In this document: piece after piece, positions 8,720-18,359 of the stretch
Layout of the letters: each line of letters begins with the position of its first letter
Numbering within the stretch: the first letter of the stretch is position 1
From: a bacterium
Lineage (GTDB): Bacteria > Electryoneota > JAOADG01
Reading direction: 5' to 3'
Assembly: GCA_026417415.1 (NCBI GenBank)
Contig: JAOADG010000008.1
Location: 310,001-374,000, forward strand
Length of the DNA: 64,000 bases
The notes under the pieces: generated by a model
What the model was told of the DNA's origin: nothing
The model's database searches: none
The model's input: only the letters and a program-made list of their open reading frames with translations
Made by a program: the position numbers and the translations under genes

Positions 8720-9814
8720 TTAGAAAGTGCGGTGTATTAAAAATTCTGCCCAAGCTTCCATTAATTGGCGGTACTCAGTTTCTGGAAGTTGATTTAACAA
8801 AGGAACAGCTTCCTGAATATATTTTTTTGCTTTTTGGATCGTATAATCCAAAGCTCCACAATGAATAAAAAACTCTGTGACTTTTCTAATTTCATCATAA
8901 GTAGCATCAGATTTTCCTAAAACACGTTCCATCCATTGCTTTTCAGCTGGATTGGCTTGTGAATAGGCGTAACTAACGATCGTGGTATGTTTACCTTCAC
9001 GTAGATCGCTTCCAACAGGTTTCCCTAAAACCTTTTCATCCCCTACGATTCCTAGTACGTCATCTTGCAGTTGAAACGCAATCCCGCATAGAGAACAAAA
9101 CCTACCCAAAGATTGCACGTAAGGATGCTCTGGCTCGAAACGATTTAGTCCTATCATTGCTCCAGCTTCTGCACAAAATTGATATAAAGCACCCGTTTTA
9201 CGCCACAACATATCCAGTACTTGTTCTTCGCTGACTTCATAAACGGGTAAATGTGAATATTGCACGTCAAGCAATTCCCCTTCAACCAGTGTATTCAATA
9301 CAAAGGTATCTAAGATATTGATGAGTCGAATGACCAAATCAGGTGAGACCCCACGTTCCGTAGCCAATTCGGTCATCATTGATATACCCCAACCATGCTG
9401 AACGTCACCTGCAAGAATTGCTACAGAAATCCCATAATGTTCTGCGTTGCTAGGTGATAAAGGATGTTTAGAACGTTGTAGCGAGAGCTTTCGGAACTGT
9501 TCATGGACGGTATCTTGACCACGACGAGTGCCGTCCCGATCAATAATATCATCATGGACCAATGTCCACGTATGAAAAACTTCTACTGCGGCTGCAGCAG
9601 GTAAAGCACGAAGTTCATCACAACCTACCGCACCGCAAGAAAAAAGTAAAATGGCAGGTCTAAGACGCTTACCTCCATATTTAATATAAGAAGTGACGGC
9701 TTCGCGTATATCTAATGGTGCAAAACGATTGAGATATTTCTCTTGTAATAGATACTCGTTTGTCCAACGACTGCGTTCTTCAAGGCGTTGGAAAAACAAG
9801 TCAAAATTTGCCAT
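8720..9814 (-). CDS. Polyprenyl synthetase (geranylgeranyl/longer-chain diphosphate synthase)
   Basis: Cytosolic trans-prenyltransferase of 364 aa that adds isopentenyl diphosphate to an allylic primer. The first Asp-rich motif DDIID is at 88-92 after the GGKRLRP substrate loop (47-53), and the second, DDVLGIVGD, at 251-259 with GSDLREGKHT behind it. Residues before the first motif are small and mixed, so chain length (FPP, GGPP or quinone side chain) cannot be read safely. At 364 aa it is longer than IspA (about 300) because of N-terminal and mid-protein extensions. It is the second gene of the lpdA operon, 12 bp after lpdA and 4 bp before the DctM-like gene. Confidence 0.88.
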   Translation of the reverse strand: MANFDLFFQRLEERSRWTNEYLLQEKYLNRFAPLDIREAVTSYIKYGGKRLRPAILLFSCGAVGCDELRALPAAAAVEVFHTWTLVHDDIIDRDGTRRGQDTVHEQFRKLSLQRSKHPLSPSNAEHYGISVAILAGDVQHGWGISMMTELATERGVSPDLVIRLINILDTFVLNTLVEGELLDVQYSHLPVYEVSEEQVLDMLWRKTGALYQFCAEAGAMIGLNRFEPEHPYVQSLGRFCSLCGIAFQLQDDVLGIVGDEKVLGKPVGSDLREGKHTTIVSYAYSQANPAEKQWMERVLGKSDATYDEIRKVTEFFIHCGALDYTIQKAKKYIQEAVPLLNQLPETEYRQLMEAWAEFLIHRTF

Positions 9815-9826
9815 AAATCACCTAAT

Positions 9827-11221
9827 TCAAATGTTTATTGCAAGACCGTACGCTGCTCCTGCCGCTTCTTTAATTGCCTCTGAGAGTGTAGGATGACTAT
9901 GTATCGTATGATGAATAAAATGTCCTGTTGCCTCTGCTGTTTTGGCAATACTTAATTCACCAATCAACTCACCTGCATCTGAACCCAACAAATGAGCACC
10001 TAATAGTTCACCATACTTTTCTTCAAAAATCAGTTTTACTAAACCCTCAGTTTCACCAGCAGCACGTGCTTTACCATTGGCACTAAAGGGATACTTTCCA
10101 ACTTTGTAACTAATTCCACGTTCTTTAACTTGCTCTTCTGTTAAACCAATGCTGGCAAATTGAGGTTGGCAATAAGTCACTGCAGGAATTAGTTCGTAAT
10201 TGACTGGGTGTGGATTTAGAGCGGCCATATGTTCAACTGCATGGATACCTTCTGTACTTGCAGCGTGAGCCAACCAAGGTGCTCCAATGCAGTCACCAAT
10301 TGCATAAATGTTTTCCACAGAAGTTTGATAATCCGAATTCACTCGAATAGAACCTTTTTCAACTTGAATTCCAAGTGCTTCTAATCCCAGATTTTCCACA
10401 TTTCCGGTAACACCGATGGCTAACAAAGCCAATTCGGCTCGAACGGAATCTTCTTTATCGCCACTAACCCATTGTACAATAACTTCATCACCATCCACTT
10501 GGATATTTTTGACCATTGAATTCACACGTACATCAATCCCTTGCTTTAGAAAACTTTTGGTTAACAGTTCACCTAATTCAGCATCTCCTGAAGGAACTAA
10601 ACGGGGTAGCATTTCAAGTTGAGTAACTTTGGTTCCAAAAGCATTGTAGAAATAAGCAAATTCAGAACCAATGGCTCCACCACCAATAATAACCATGGAT
10701 TTAGGTTGTTGTGGCAATGACATCGCTTCGTGACTACCGATAATTTTCTTGTGATCCAATCGTATATTTGGGAGTTCTTTTGTGCGGGCACCGGTTGCTA
10801 ATAGGATAAATCGGCTACTGTAAGAATTGGTTTTTCCCTCCGTACTTGTTACGGTAACTTCGTTTTTTCCACTTACGACACCACGACCTGAAAGATGTTC
10901 TAATTTATTTTTTTTAAATAGAAATTGAACTCCACGCATTGAGATATCTGCTACTTTACGTGATCGCTGAATGATTGCATTCCAATCGTAATGAATATTT
11001 TCTGCAGATAGCCCATAGTCCTTAAGATGTTTCAAATGTTGATACATTTCTGCCGATTTCAAAAGAGCTTTGGTCGGGATACAACCCCAATTAAGACAAA
11101 TCCCACCTAAATGTTTTTCTTCTACGACGGCAGTTTTAAGTCCCAATTGACTTGCACGAATGGCTGCTTCATAACCACCCGGTCCTGCACCAATCACAAT
11201 CAAGTCATATTGATAAGACAT
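9827..11221 (-). CDS. lpdA: Dihydrolipoyl dehydrogenase (E3)
   Basis: FAD flavoprotein of 464 aa that reoxidises dihydrolipoamide of the 2-oxoacid dehydrogenase complexes or the glycine cleavage system. Seen: FAD Rossmann motif GAGPGG (11-16), redox disulfide C42 and C47 in GGICLNWGCIPTK, NAD-binding GGGAIGSEFA near 180, and the C-terminal catalytic H443-P with E448. Length is standard. A strong AAAGGAG site precedes the ATG. It heads the minus-strand operon and is divergent from the glutathione peroxidase gene, so about 100 bp must hold both promoters. No E1 or E2 gene is nearby, so the partner complex must be encoded elsewhere. Confidence 0.95.
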   Translation of the reverse strand: MSYQYDLIVIGAGPGGYEAAIRASQLGLKTAVVEEKHLGGICLNWGCIPTKALLKSAEMYQHLKHLKDYGLSAENIHYDWNAIIQRSRKVADISMRGVQFLFKKNKLEHLSGRGVVSGKNEVTVTSTEGKTNSYSSRFILLATGARTKELPNIRLDHKKIIGSHEAMSLPQQPKSMVIIGGGAIGSEFAYFYNAFGTKVTQLEMLPRLVPSGDAELGELLTKSFLKQGIDVRVNSMVKNIQVDGDEVIVQWVSGDKEDSVRAELALLAIGVTGNVENLGLEALGIQVEKGSIRVNSDYQTSVENIYAIGDCIGAPWLAHAASTEGIHAVEHMAALNPHPVNYELIPAVTYCQPQFASIGLTEEQVKERGISYKVGKYPFSANGKARAAGETEGLVKLIFEEKYGELLGAHLLGSDAGELIGELSIAKTAEATGHFIHHTIHSHPTLSEAIKEAAGAAYGLAINI

Positions 11222-11322
11222 GGATATTCTCCTTTAATTTTTACAATCTTCAAAAATAGAAGGATTATTGCGATTAAGCAAACATGACAAGAAATACGTA
11301 TCTACTTGCAAAAGGGGAAAAA

Positions 11323-11883
11323 ATGAAACCAATTCAAATTCTTTTACTTTTCTTATTAGTAGTTCATGTTTTGTCTTTTGCTACAGAAAGGAGATTAACA
11401 TCAATGAATGAATTACAAAGAATACCTTTTCAAACCATTCAAGGGGAAACTACTTCATTAGAAGATTTCAAAGGAAAAGTGGTATTGATCGTTAATGTGG
11501 CAAGTAAATGTGGATATACTCCACAATACGAAGGCCTTGAAAAAATTTATCGTAAATACAAAGAAAAAGGATTCACGATCCTTGGTTTTCCAGCCAACAA
11601 CTTTGGACAACAGGAACCCGGTTCCAATGAAGAAATTATCCAATTTTGTAAAACAAAATACGATGTTACCTTTCCTATGATGGCAAAAATTTCAGTAAAA
11701 GGGACGGATATCCATCCTTTGTATAAATATTTAACAGAAAATACTCCATTTGCTGGAGAGATTAAATGGAATTTCAATAAGTTCCTAATTGATCAAGAAG
11801 GGAATGTGGTCGCAAGGTTTGATAGTAAGGTACGTCCGGAAGATAAAGAGCTGATTACAGAAATAGAAAAACTTTTTAAGTAA
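11323..11883 (+). CDS. Secreted glutathione/thiol peroxidase family protein
   Basis: Protein of 186 aa with a signal peptide (1-20) and a GPx-type thioredoxin fold that should reduce peroxides using thiols. Catalytic residues are C63 (NVASKCGYT; Cys where mammalian enzymes have selenocysteine), Q97 (FGQQEPG) and W149 (IKWNFNKFL). Bacterial Cys-GPx proteins usually take electrons from thioredoxin, so the name glutathione peroxidase may mislead. ATG 11323 is preferred because AAGGGG lies 6-11 nt upstream and it begins the signal peptide; an upstream in-frame ATG at 11284 has no such support. The secretory signal suggests a periplasmic role, next to the periplasmic HtrA protease. Confidence 0.85.
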   Translation: MKPIQILLLFLLVVHVLSFATERRLTSMNELQRIPFQTIQGETTSLEDFKGKVVLIVNVASKCGYTPQYEGLEKIYRKYKEKGFTILGFPANNFGQQEPGSNEEIIQFCKTKYDVTFPMMAKISVKGTDIHPLYKYLTENTPFAGEIKWNFNKFLIDQEGNVVARFDSKVRPEDKELITEIEKLFK

Positions 11884-11904
11884 TCAATAGGGAACTTTTT
11901 TAAA

Positions 11905-11934
11905 TTGAAAAGCGTGTAAATCACACCATATAAT
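11905..11934 (+). promoter_or_regulatory. Sigma-70-like promoter for htrA
   Basis: TTGAAA at 11905-11910 and a perfect TATAAT at 11929-11934 are separated by 18 bp. A start near 11941 would leave a 5' leader of about 19 nt containing the AAGGA ribosome site at 11952-11956. By eye it is the best promoter match in the window. Confidence 0.5.
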
Positions 11935-11959
11935 AGGAGCGGAAAAACCCTAAGGAACT

Positions 11960-13456
11960 ATGGAACACAACAGTAATTATCCAAGCAAATCAAAACGATG
12001 GATTGCAATGTTCAGTATTGCAATGACCTTAGGATTCATAATTGGTATTCTTTTTACAGCAGGAAAAGGGTGGAATACATCTGCAAGTGCGTCAATACCT
12101 TCTTATGCCAGTAACAATTACGAATCCCCTTTTGTTGCAATCGCTGAACGTCTTAAACCTTCTGTAGTCAACATCCAAGTAGAAAAAAAGGGTGTGACAG
12201 ATGATGTTATGCGATTTCATCAATTTAGAGATTTCTTTCCTTTTTTTGATGATGAAATTTTTCCAGAAACACCACGTCGAAGAACACCAAGACAAGTATC
12301 TAGTGGAAGTGGTTTTATTGTAGGAAAAAATGGATTAATTCTCACAAACAATCATGTGGTAGAAGGATCAGACAAGATTAAAGTCAAGTTTGCTGAAGGA
12401 AAAGAAAAAACTGCTGAAATTATTGGAACTGATCCGGATACTGACATTGCTTTAATTAAAGTCAACGAAACTTTTTCAGATGAGCTGGTGGTAAAATGGA
12501 GTGATAGTGATAAATTGAGAGTAGGCGAATGGGCAATTGCTATTGGAAATCCTTTTGGATTGGATTGGACCGTTACGGTCGGTGTTATAAGTGCATTGGG
12601 ACGTTCTAATTTGCCGATCGCAGGGGGTGGTCCTACCTTCCAAGATTTCATTCAGACCGATGCGTCTATCAATTTCGGAAATTCTGGCGGACCTTTATTG
12701 AACATCCGTGGCGAAGTGATTGGTATCAACAGTGCGGTAAACACTCAAGGACAAGGTATTGGATTTGCAATTCCATCAAACATGGCACAAAAAGTTATTG
12801 CTCAGTTACAAACCAAAGGAAAGGTACAACGTGGATATATGGGTTTAGTTCCTGCACAATTGGATGATGCAAAAAGAGCTGCACTTTCAGCACCTTCTGA
12901 TTTGAAAGGTATTTTTGTAGATAATGTCCAAGAAAATACTCCTGCAGATAAAGCTGGTTTAAGAGCAGGGGATATCATTATGAGTGTGAACGGAAAAACG
13001 TTTACCGACCCTACGCAGTTTCGATTATGGATTGCTGATCACAGTCCGGGAGAAACCTTAGAAGTAAAAGTTTGGAGAGATGGAAAAGTTAGAGAATATG
13101 AAATAACATTAGGTGATAGAAGTACTTATTTAGCAGAAAGTCGTGGAGCGATTCGATCAAAATCCATTGAAAAGAACTGGTTAGGTATCGAAGTTGCCTC
13201 ACTGGAATCCAACCGTGCAAGAAGGTTCCAAATCGATGCTGATTATGGGGTAGTAGTGGTAAACATTGAAGAGGATTCTCCAGCTGATAATGTATTAAAT
13301 ATTGGGGATGTGATTTTAGAAGTAAACAAAAGAAGAATAGAAACCATTGACGATTGGAACGAAGTCAGGCAAGAATTTGCAGACAGAGCGGATCCCATTT
13401 TATTCCGAATTCAACGTGGATCACAAAAAACATTCGTTACTGTAACACCCAAATAA
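11960..13456 (+). CDS. htrA: HtrA/DegP-type periplasmic serine protease, two PDZ domains
   Basis: Protein of 498 aa: one N-terminal membrane segment or uncleaved signal (12-34), a trypsin-like protease domain with the triad H132 (TNNHVV), D162 (TDIALIKV) and S242 (NFGNSGGPL), then PDZ1 (about 270-370) and PDZ2 (about 395-490). It degrades or chaperones misfolded envelope proteins. An acidic/basic linker at 85-112 corresponds to the variable LA-loop region. The gene stands alone between a clear promoter and a clear terminator, so it is probably monocistronic, as expected for a stress-controlled protease; no specific stress operator is recognised. Confidence 0.93.
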   Translation: MEHNSNYPSKSKRWIAMFSIAMTLGFIIGILFTAGKGWNTSASASIPSYASNNYESPFVAIAERLKPSVVNIQVEKKGVTDDVMRFHQFRDFFPFFDDEIFPETPRRRTPRQVSSGSGFIVGKNGLILTNNHVVEGSDKIKVKFAEGKEKTAEIIGTDPDTDIALIKVNETFSDELVVKWSDSDKLRVGEWAIAIGNPFGLDWTVTVGVISALGRSNLPIAGGGPTFQDFIQTDASINFGNSGGPLLNIRGEVIGINSAVNTQGQGIGFAIPSNMAQKVIAQLQTKGKVQRGYMGLVPAQLDDAKRAALSAPSDLKGIFVDNVQENTPADKAGLRAGDIIMSVNGKTFTDPTQFRLWIADHSPGETLEVKVWRDGKVREYEITLGDRSTYLAESRGAIRSKSIEKNWLGIEVASLESNRARRFQIDADYGVVVVNIEEDSPADNVLNIGDVILEVNKRRIETIDDWNEVRQEFADRADPILFRIQRGSQKTFVTVTPK

Positions 13457-13476
13457 TTCTATTCGTTTTGAATAAG

Positions 13477-13510
13477 AAACGCCGATTGCTATCGGCGTTT
13501 TTTATTTTTG
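13477..13510 (+). terminator. Rho-independent terminator after htrA
   Basis: A 10-bp perfect stem (13477-13486 with 13491-13500) closes a TGCT tetraloop and runs into a T-rich tract at 13498-13509, 20 bp after the htrA stop. Confidence 0.85.
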
Positions 13511-13550
13511 AAGATTTCAAACTATATTTGAAAAACTCTTGGAGTAGAGC

Positions 13551-14099
13551 ATGCCCAAAGTCACTCGAGAAAAAGTTTTAGAAATCTGGCCCGAAATCAA
13601 TTGGATACAATCGGAAGAATTACGTGAAAAAACACTTCAGGCATGGCAATATGCGATTGAAAACAGTGTCTTATCCCCTGAGGATTTAGAGAGAATACCT
13701 TTTTCATTACTCATCAAACCTCATTATCAAGTATCCTTTATGAACCATAAAAGAACTTGTGTACATCTTGCAGTGGAAATGGCAAAAATCATGAAAAAGA
13801 ATTTTCATGATCAGTTGCCGATCAATATGGATATATTGATTGCAGGTGCTATTCTTATTGATGTTGGAAAATTGATTGAATACGATTTAAACGAAGATGG
13901 TAGTTTAACAACTTCAAAAGCAGGAAAGGTACTTAGGCATCCATTTAGTGGTGTAGCAATTGCAGATCGTTTCGGATTACCTCCTGAAGTTTTGCACATT
14001 ATCGCTACCCATGCCAAAGAAGGGGATGGTGGATACAGAACAGTCGAATCGATTATTGTTCACCATGCTGATTTTGTTAGTTTTGAACCTTTTAAGTAA
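13551..14099 (+). CDS. HD-domain-like protein with altered HD dyad
   Basis: Cytosolic protein of 182 aa with the layout of an HDIG/HD phosphohydrolase: H66/H72 in NHKRTCVH, then ILIDVGK at 101-107 where the family normally has LxHDxGK, then H130, H154 in IATHAKEG and HHAD at 171-174. The dyad His is Ile103, so one metal ligand is missing while Asp104 and the other ligand positions remain. Family members hydrolyse nucleotides or cyclic nucleotides; this one may bind without catalysis or use a single metal. The start follows a GGAG site. No partner gene is close: htrA has its own terminator upstream and about 130 bp separate it from the aminotransferase. Confidence 0.65.
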   Translation: MPKVTREKVLEIWPEINWIQSEELREKTLQAWQYAIENSVLSPEDLERIPFSLLIKPHYQVSFMNHKRTCVHLAVEMAKIMKKNFHDQLPINMDILIAGAILIDVGKLIEYDLNEDGSLTTSKAGKVLRHPFSGVAIADRFGLPPEVLHIIATHAKEGDGGYRTVESIIVHHADFVSFEPFK

Positions 14100-14227
14100 T
14101 GTATGCATTTTTTCATTTCTTGATTTCAAGAATTAGAACCATTACTTTATAGTCACAAAACGTTTTTTCTACAGTACTGCAAAAATTTCTTCCTGCATCT
14201 TGTAGTACCGAAATTCATGAGGTAATT

Positions 14228-15415
14228 TTGTTACATCAGCCTGCGCTTCGTGTCAATGCGATTACTCCTGCTCTCACACTCAACACTGTCGCAAGAACAG
14301 AGCAATTGATCGCCCAAGGAAAAAAAATTTACTCACTTTCAGTTGGCGAACCGGATTTCAATACTCCTTTAAAAATCCAACAAGCCGGAAAATGGGCAAT
14401 AGAACACGGAATTACCAAATACACATCATCACAAGGAACAAAAGAGCTCAGAAAAGCAATTTCAGAAAAATTAAAAGCCATTCAAAAGTTAGAGTACCTA
14501 CCCAATCAAATCTTAGTTGGGAACGGTGCGAAGCAGATTATTTCTATGCTTATTTTGGCTACCATCAATCCTGGTGATGAAGTAATCATTCCATCTCCAT
14601 ACTTTTTGTCCTATCCTGAGATTGTCAAATTAGCAGGTGGCGTTCCTGTGTTTGTAGATACAAGAATTGAAAACCGATTTTTGATCACAGCAGAGGAGTT
14701 AAAAAATGCAATCACAGAAAAGACCAAAATGGTCATTCTGTGTACGCCATCCAACCCAACTTCCACTGTTTACAGAAAAGAGGAATTAGAAAGTTTAATT
14801 CCCATTTTATCCGAAAAAAAATGTTGGATTCTATCGGATGAAGTGTACGAGCATCTACTTTTTGATGGTTTAACACAAGTATCTCCAGCCCATTTTCCCG
14901 AGTTGTATCCACAAACTTTGTATATCAGTAGTTTTTCTAAAACCTATGCGATGTGTGGGTGGAGGTTGGGATATTGTGCAGGCGATGAAAGGGTTATTCA
15001 AGCAGCTTGTACTCTGCAAGGACATTTAGTGTCCTCACCCAATTCCATTTCACAATATGCAGGAATTGAGGCATTGCGAAATACAATGGAAGAAGTAGAA
15101 GAAATGCGAAAATCGTACCAGCAAAGGCGCGATTTAATGTATTCTATAGTTAGCCAGTGGGAAAACTGTAAAGTACCTAAACCAGAAGGTGCGTTTTATT
15201 GTTTCGTTCAAATTGATCAATGTTGGAAAAATGGAAACTATCCTGGTTCTATAGAAGTAGCAAATCAATTGTTGGAGCAAGAATATGTTGCTGTGCTTGC
15301 TGGAAAACCGTTTGGAAATGACAATTGCATCCGATTGAGTTTTGCTACTGACGAAGCAACTATTATTGAAGGTTGCAATCGAATAGGTTCATATTTACAG
15401 AAAGTTCAATCCTAA
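14228..15415 (+). CDS. Pyridoxal-phosphate aminotransferase, class I/II (aspartate-type), TTG start
   Basis: Cytosolic fold-type-I aminotransferase of 395 aa resembling aspartate/aromatic aminotransferases of the Thermus-Bacillus type. Seen: SVGEPDF (38-44), TPSNPT (173-178), the cofactor Asp in SDEVYE (203-208), the Schiff-base Lys238 in SFSKTYAM and a downstream Arg in GWRLGY. It should move the amino group of aspartate or a related amino acid to 2-oxoglutarate. The start is TTG at 14228 with GAGGT at 14219-14223, 4-5 nt upstream; no in-frame ATG lies nearby. It is 31 bp upstream of a second aminotransferase. Exact substrate cannot be assigned. Confidence 0.85.
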   Translation: MLHQPALRVNAITPALTLNTVARTEQLIAQGKKIYSLSVGEPDFNTPLKIQQAGKWAIEHGITKYTSSQGTKELRKAISEKLKAIQKLEYLPNQILVGNGAKQIISMLILATINPGDEVIIPSPYFLSYPEIVKLAGGVPVFVDTRIENRFLITAEELKNAITEKTKMVILCTPSNPTSTVYRKEELESLIPILSEKKCWILSDEVYEHLLFDGLTQVSPAHFPELYPQTLYISSFSKTYAMCGWRLGYCAGDERVIQAACTLQGHLVSSPNSISQYAGIEALRNTMEEVEEMRKSYQQRRDLMYSIVSQWENCKVPKPEGAFYCFVQIDQCWKNGNYPGSIEVANQLLEQEYVAVLAGKPFGNDNCIRLSFATDEATIIEGCNRIGSYLQKVQS

Positions 15416-15446
15416 ATTTCATTGAAAAAATTGGAGGCATTTTCGA

Positions 15447-16676
15447 ATGTCTATTTCTTTTATAGCAAAGCAAATTGCACCCTCACCGACACTTGCATTA
15501 AATGAAGAAGCAAGAATTCTTCGTGAAAAAGGAGAAGCGGTTATCCATTTAGGCGCAGGTGAACCAAAAAATAAAGCCCCCATTGCTGCGATTTTAAGTT
15601 CTGCTGCAAAATTAACGGAAGGGGATGTAAAATACACTCCTACTGAAGGGATACCTTCTTTAAGAAAGGCAATTGTTCGTTACACAGAGGAAAATTATGA
15701 CAAACTTGTTGCACCAGAAAATATCTTGGTTTCTGGTGGTGCCAAACAAGCTCTGTTTAATTTGCTTTATACCCTTTTAAACGAAAAAGATGAAGTGATC
15801 GTTTTAGCTCCTTATTGGGTATCCTATCCAGAAATGATCAAAATGGTAAAAGGTGTACCTGTAGTTGTAAAACCTGAGGATGGAACTTTTCATCCCAGAA
15901 TGGAAGACATCCGTAGGTATGTTACTTCTTACACCAAAGCCATCATCGTGAATAGTCCTAATAATCCTTCAGGTGAAGTTTTTCGTGATGAGTTTATCCA
16001 AGAAATTGTGGAATTTTGTGAAAGTAAAGGGATTTATCTCATCATGGATGACATTTATCATAAACTTGTTTTTGATGGGGTAGTTCCGGCGTCCTGTTAC
16101 AAGTTTATGAGAAAAGATTTAGAAAACTCAACCATCATATCAATTAACGGTGTTTCAAAACTCTATGGAATGACTGGTTTTCGAGTTGGGTGGGTGATTG
16201 CACCAAGAAAACTGATCGAAGTTATGATTAACGTTCAAGCACAAACCACTTCATGCACTTCAATCATCTTGCAAGCAGCGGCGGAAGGAGCATTGAATGG
16301 TGTACAAAGCGTAATTCAACAATTGCGGTATATGCTTGAGAACAATCGTAATGTTATGGTTCGAGAATTAAAAGCATTCAATGGTGTCCATATTATTCCA
16401 CCGAAAGGAACTTATTATTGTTTACCTGATTTTAGGGCTTATCTAAGTGATGCTTTTCCAAATTCAACGGCATTGTCCAAATTCCTTTTACAGAAGGCAC
16501 TGGTGGTGACTGTCCCAGGAAATGAATTCGGAATGGATGGATACTTAAGGTTAAGTTACTGTGGAACGATTAAAGAGATTAAAGAAGGAATTGAACGAAT
16601 CAAATGGGCACTTGATCCTAACTCACCGAACGAAATTTATATTGGAGAACGAAAATTGGTAAGGGATTGGTTATGA
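15447..16676 (+). CDS. Pyridoxal-phosphate aminotransferase, class I/II (second copy)
   Basis: Fold-type-I aminotransferase of 409 aa, related to but clearly diverged from the enzyme encoded 31 bp upstream. Motifs: LGAGEP (35-40), NSPNNPSG (169-176), MDDIYH (200-205) and Schiff-base Lys238 in INGVSKLYGMTGFR. GGAGG at 15432-15436 precedes the start. Its stop overlaps the pckA start (ATGA), which ties amino-acid deamination to PEP carboxykinase in one transcript and suggests amino-acid catabolism feeding gluconeogenesis; that link is inference. Specificity is unknown (aspartate-, alanine- or branched-chain-like are all possible). Confidence 0.85.
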   Translation: MSISFIAKQIAPSPTLALNEEARILREKGEAVIHLGAGEPKNKAPIAAILSSAAKLTEGDVKYTPTEGIPSLRKAIVRYTEENYDKLVAPENILVSGGAKQALFNLLYTLLNEKDEVIVLAPYWVSYPEMIKMVKGVPVVVKPEDGTFHPRMEDIRRYVTSYTKAIIVNSPNNPSGEVFRDEFIQEIVEFCESKGIYLIMDDIYHKLVFDGVVPASCYKFMRKDLENSTIISINGVSKLYGMTGFRVGWVIAPRKLIEVMINVQAQTTSCTSIILQAAAEGALNGVQSVIQQLRYMLENNRNVMVRELKAFNGVHIIPPKGTYYCLPDFRAYLSDAFPNSTALSKFLLQKALVVTVPGNEFGMDGYLRLSYCGTIKEIKEGIERIKWALDPNSPNEIYIGERKLVRDWL

Positions 16677-18316
16677 ACAACATTCTAAATATCGTCACTC
16701 CTGCAGAAAAAGAAGCGCAAGCATTAAAATCCGATTATGGCTTAAAGTATTTGGGCCTAACCAATTTAAGAAAAGTTTATTGGAATTTACCTGTAGAAGC
16801 ATTGTACGAAGAAGTTATTTTTCGTTCTGAGGCGACCATCACAAGAGGTGGTCCTATCATTGCTAATACCGGCAAACATACAGCACGTGCGGCAAACGAC
16901 AAATTTATTGTTCGCGAACCGACTACAGAAATGAATATCTGGTGGGGTGAATACAATCGTCCCTATAGTCCTGAAAAATTCAATGAATTATTTGCAAGGT
17001 TACAAGGTTTTTTACAAGGGCGTGATTTATTCGTCCAAGATTGTTACGCAGGTGCTGATCCTGAATATCGTTTACCAGTTCGAATTGTTACCGAATTGGC
17101 TTGGCATAGTCATTTTGCTAGAAATATGTTCATTACTCCGACCACTTTAGAAGAATATCGTCGGTTTGTACCTGAATTTACAATTCTTGCAGTTCCATCA
17201 TTTCAAGGTGTACCACAGATAGATTCGACCAATACAGGTACTTTTATCATTTTAAACTTTGAACAAAAACTCTGTATCATTGGTACAAGTGCTTATGCTG
17301 GTGAAATTAAAAAATCTGTTTTTACCATTATGAACTATTTGCTTCCTTTGCAAAATGTGATGCCGATGCATTGTTCTGCTAATACCAAACATGATGGTAC
17401 CGAACCAGCGCTGTTTTTTGGTTTATCTGGAACAGGAAAAACGACGTTATCTGCAGATCCCAAACGTTCTTTAATCGGTGATGATGAACACGGGTGGAGT
17501 GACAATGGGATCTTTAATTTTGAAAATGGATGTTACGCAAAGGTTATTCAATTGTCTCCCACTGCAGAGCCAGAAATATACGCTTGTACTTCAAAGTTTG
17601 GTACCATTTTAGAAAATGTTATCTTTGATAAGGTGACCAGAAAAATTGATTTGGATGATGATACGATTACAGAAAATACCCGTGCATCCTATCCTTTAGA
17701 ATTTATTGCCAATTCAGTACCATCAAAAATGGCAGGACATCCAAAAAATATTATTCTACTAACCTGCGATGCGTCGGGTGTAATGCCGCCAATAGCCAAA
17801 TTAACCCCTGAACAAACGTTGTACCATTTTATCTCTGGTTATACTTCTAAAATTGCAGGAACCGAGATTGGATTGGGAAAAGAACCAGAGATAACGTTTA
17901 GCACCTGTTTTGGTGGACCATTTATGGTTCATCATCCAGCGAAGTATGCTGAACTTTTACGTAGAAAAATTGAAAAATATAAAGTAAATTGTTGGTTAGT
18001 TAACACCGGTTGGGTTGGAGGCGGATTCAATGTGGGACATCGTATCAGCATCCGATATACACGTGCATTATTGAATGCTGCATTGGATGGTACACTCAAT
18101 CAAGTAGATTACTATCAAGATCCAGTGTTCGGTTTTATGGTACCAAAAAGTTGTCCCGATGTACCTGAAAAGGTATTGTATCCTGCTGAAGAATGGAATA
18201 ATAAAGAAGAATATAATCAAAAATATCGGTCACTCGCTTCACGATTTATTGAGAATTTCAAAAAATTTGCAGATGGTACACCAAAAGAAATCATTGAGGC
18301 AGGGCCTAAAATTTAA
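16673..18316 (+). CDS. pckA: Phosphoenolpyruvate carboxykinase (ATP)
   Basis: Cytosolic enzyme of 547 aa converting oxaloacetate and ATP to PEP, CO2 and ADP. The kinase-1a P-loop GLSGTGKTT is at 250-258 and the metal-binding GDDEHGWSD at 269-277; the 520-550 aa length and the order of motifs are those of ATP-dependent PEPCK. I start at ATG 16673, which overlaps the preceding stop (ATGA) and has an AAGGG site at 16661-16665; a TTG two codons earlier is in frame but unneeded. Together with the aminotransferases it indicates gluconeogenic growth on amino acids or TCA intermediates, though the reaction can run in reverse. Confidence 0.95.
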   Translation: MNNILNIVTPAEKEAQALKSDYGLKYLGLTNLRKVYWNLPVEALYEEVIFRSEATITRGGPIIANTGKHTARAANDKFIVREPTTEMNIWWGEYNRPYSPEKFNELFARLQGFLQGRDLFVQDCYAGADPEYRLPVRIVTELAWHSHFARNMFITPTTLEEYRRFVPEFTILAVPSFQGVPQIDSTNTGTFIILNFEQKLCIIGTSAYAGEIKKSVFTIMNYLLPLQNVMPMHCSANTKHDGTEPALFFGLSGTGKTTLSADPKRSLIGDDEHGWSDNGIFNFENGCYAKVIQLSPTAEPEIYACTSKFGTILENVIFDKVTRKIDLDDDTITENTRASYPLEFIANSVPSKMAGHPKNIILLTCDASGVMPPIAKLTPEQTLYHFISGYTSKIAGTEIGLGKEPEITFSTCFGGPFMVHHPAKYAELLRRKIEKYKVNCWLVNTGWVGGGFNVGHRISIRYTRALLNAALDGTLNQVDYYQDPVFGFMVPKSCPDVPEKVLYPAEEWNNKEEYNQKYRSLASRFIENFKKFADGTPKEIIEAGPKI

Positions 18317-18359
18317 TTTGTAAACCCCATATTCTAAGCAATCAACGTAGAGGGAAAAG

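Noticed and set aside
14116-14132. Small hairpin (TTCTTGA/TCAAGAA) after the HD-like gene
   Set aside because: Short, AT-rich and not followed by a T-run, so not called a terminator.
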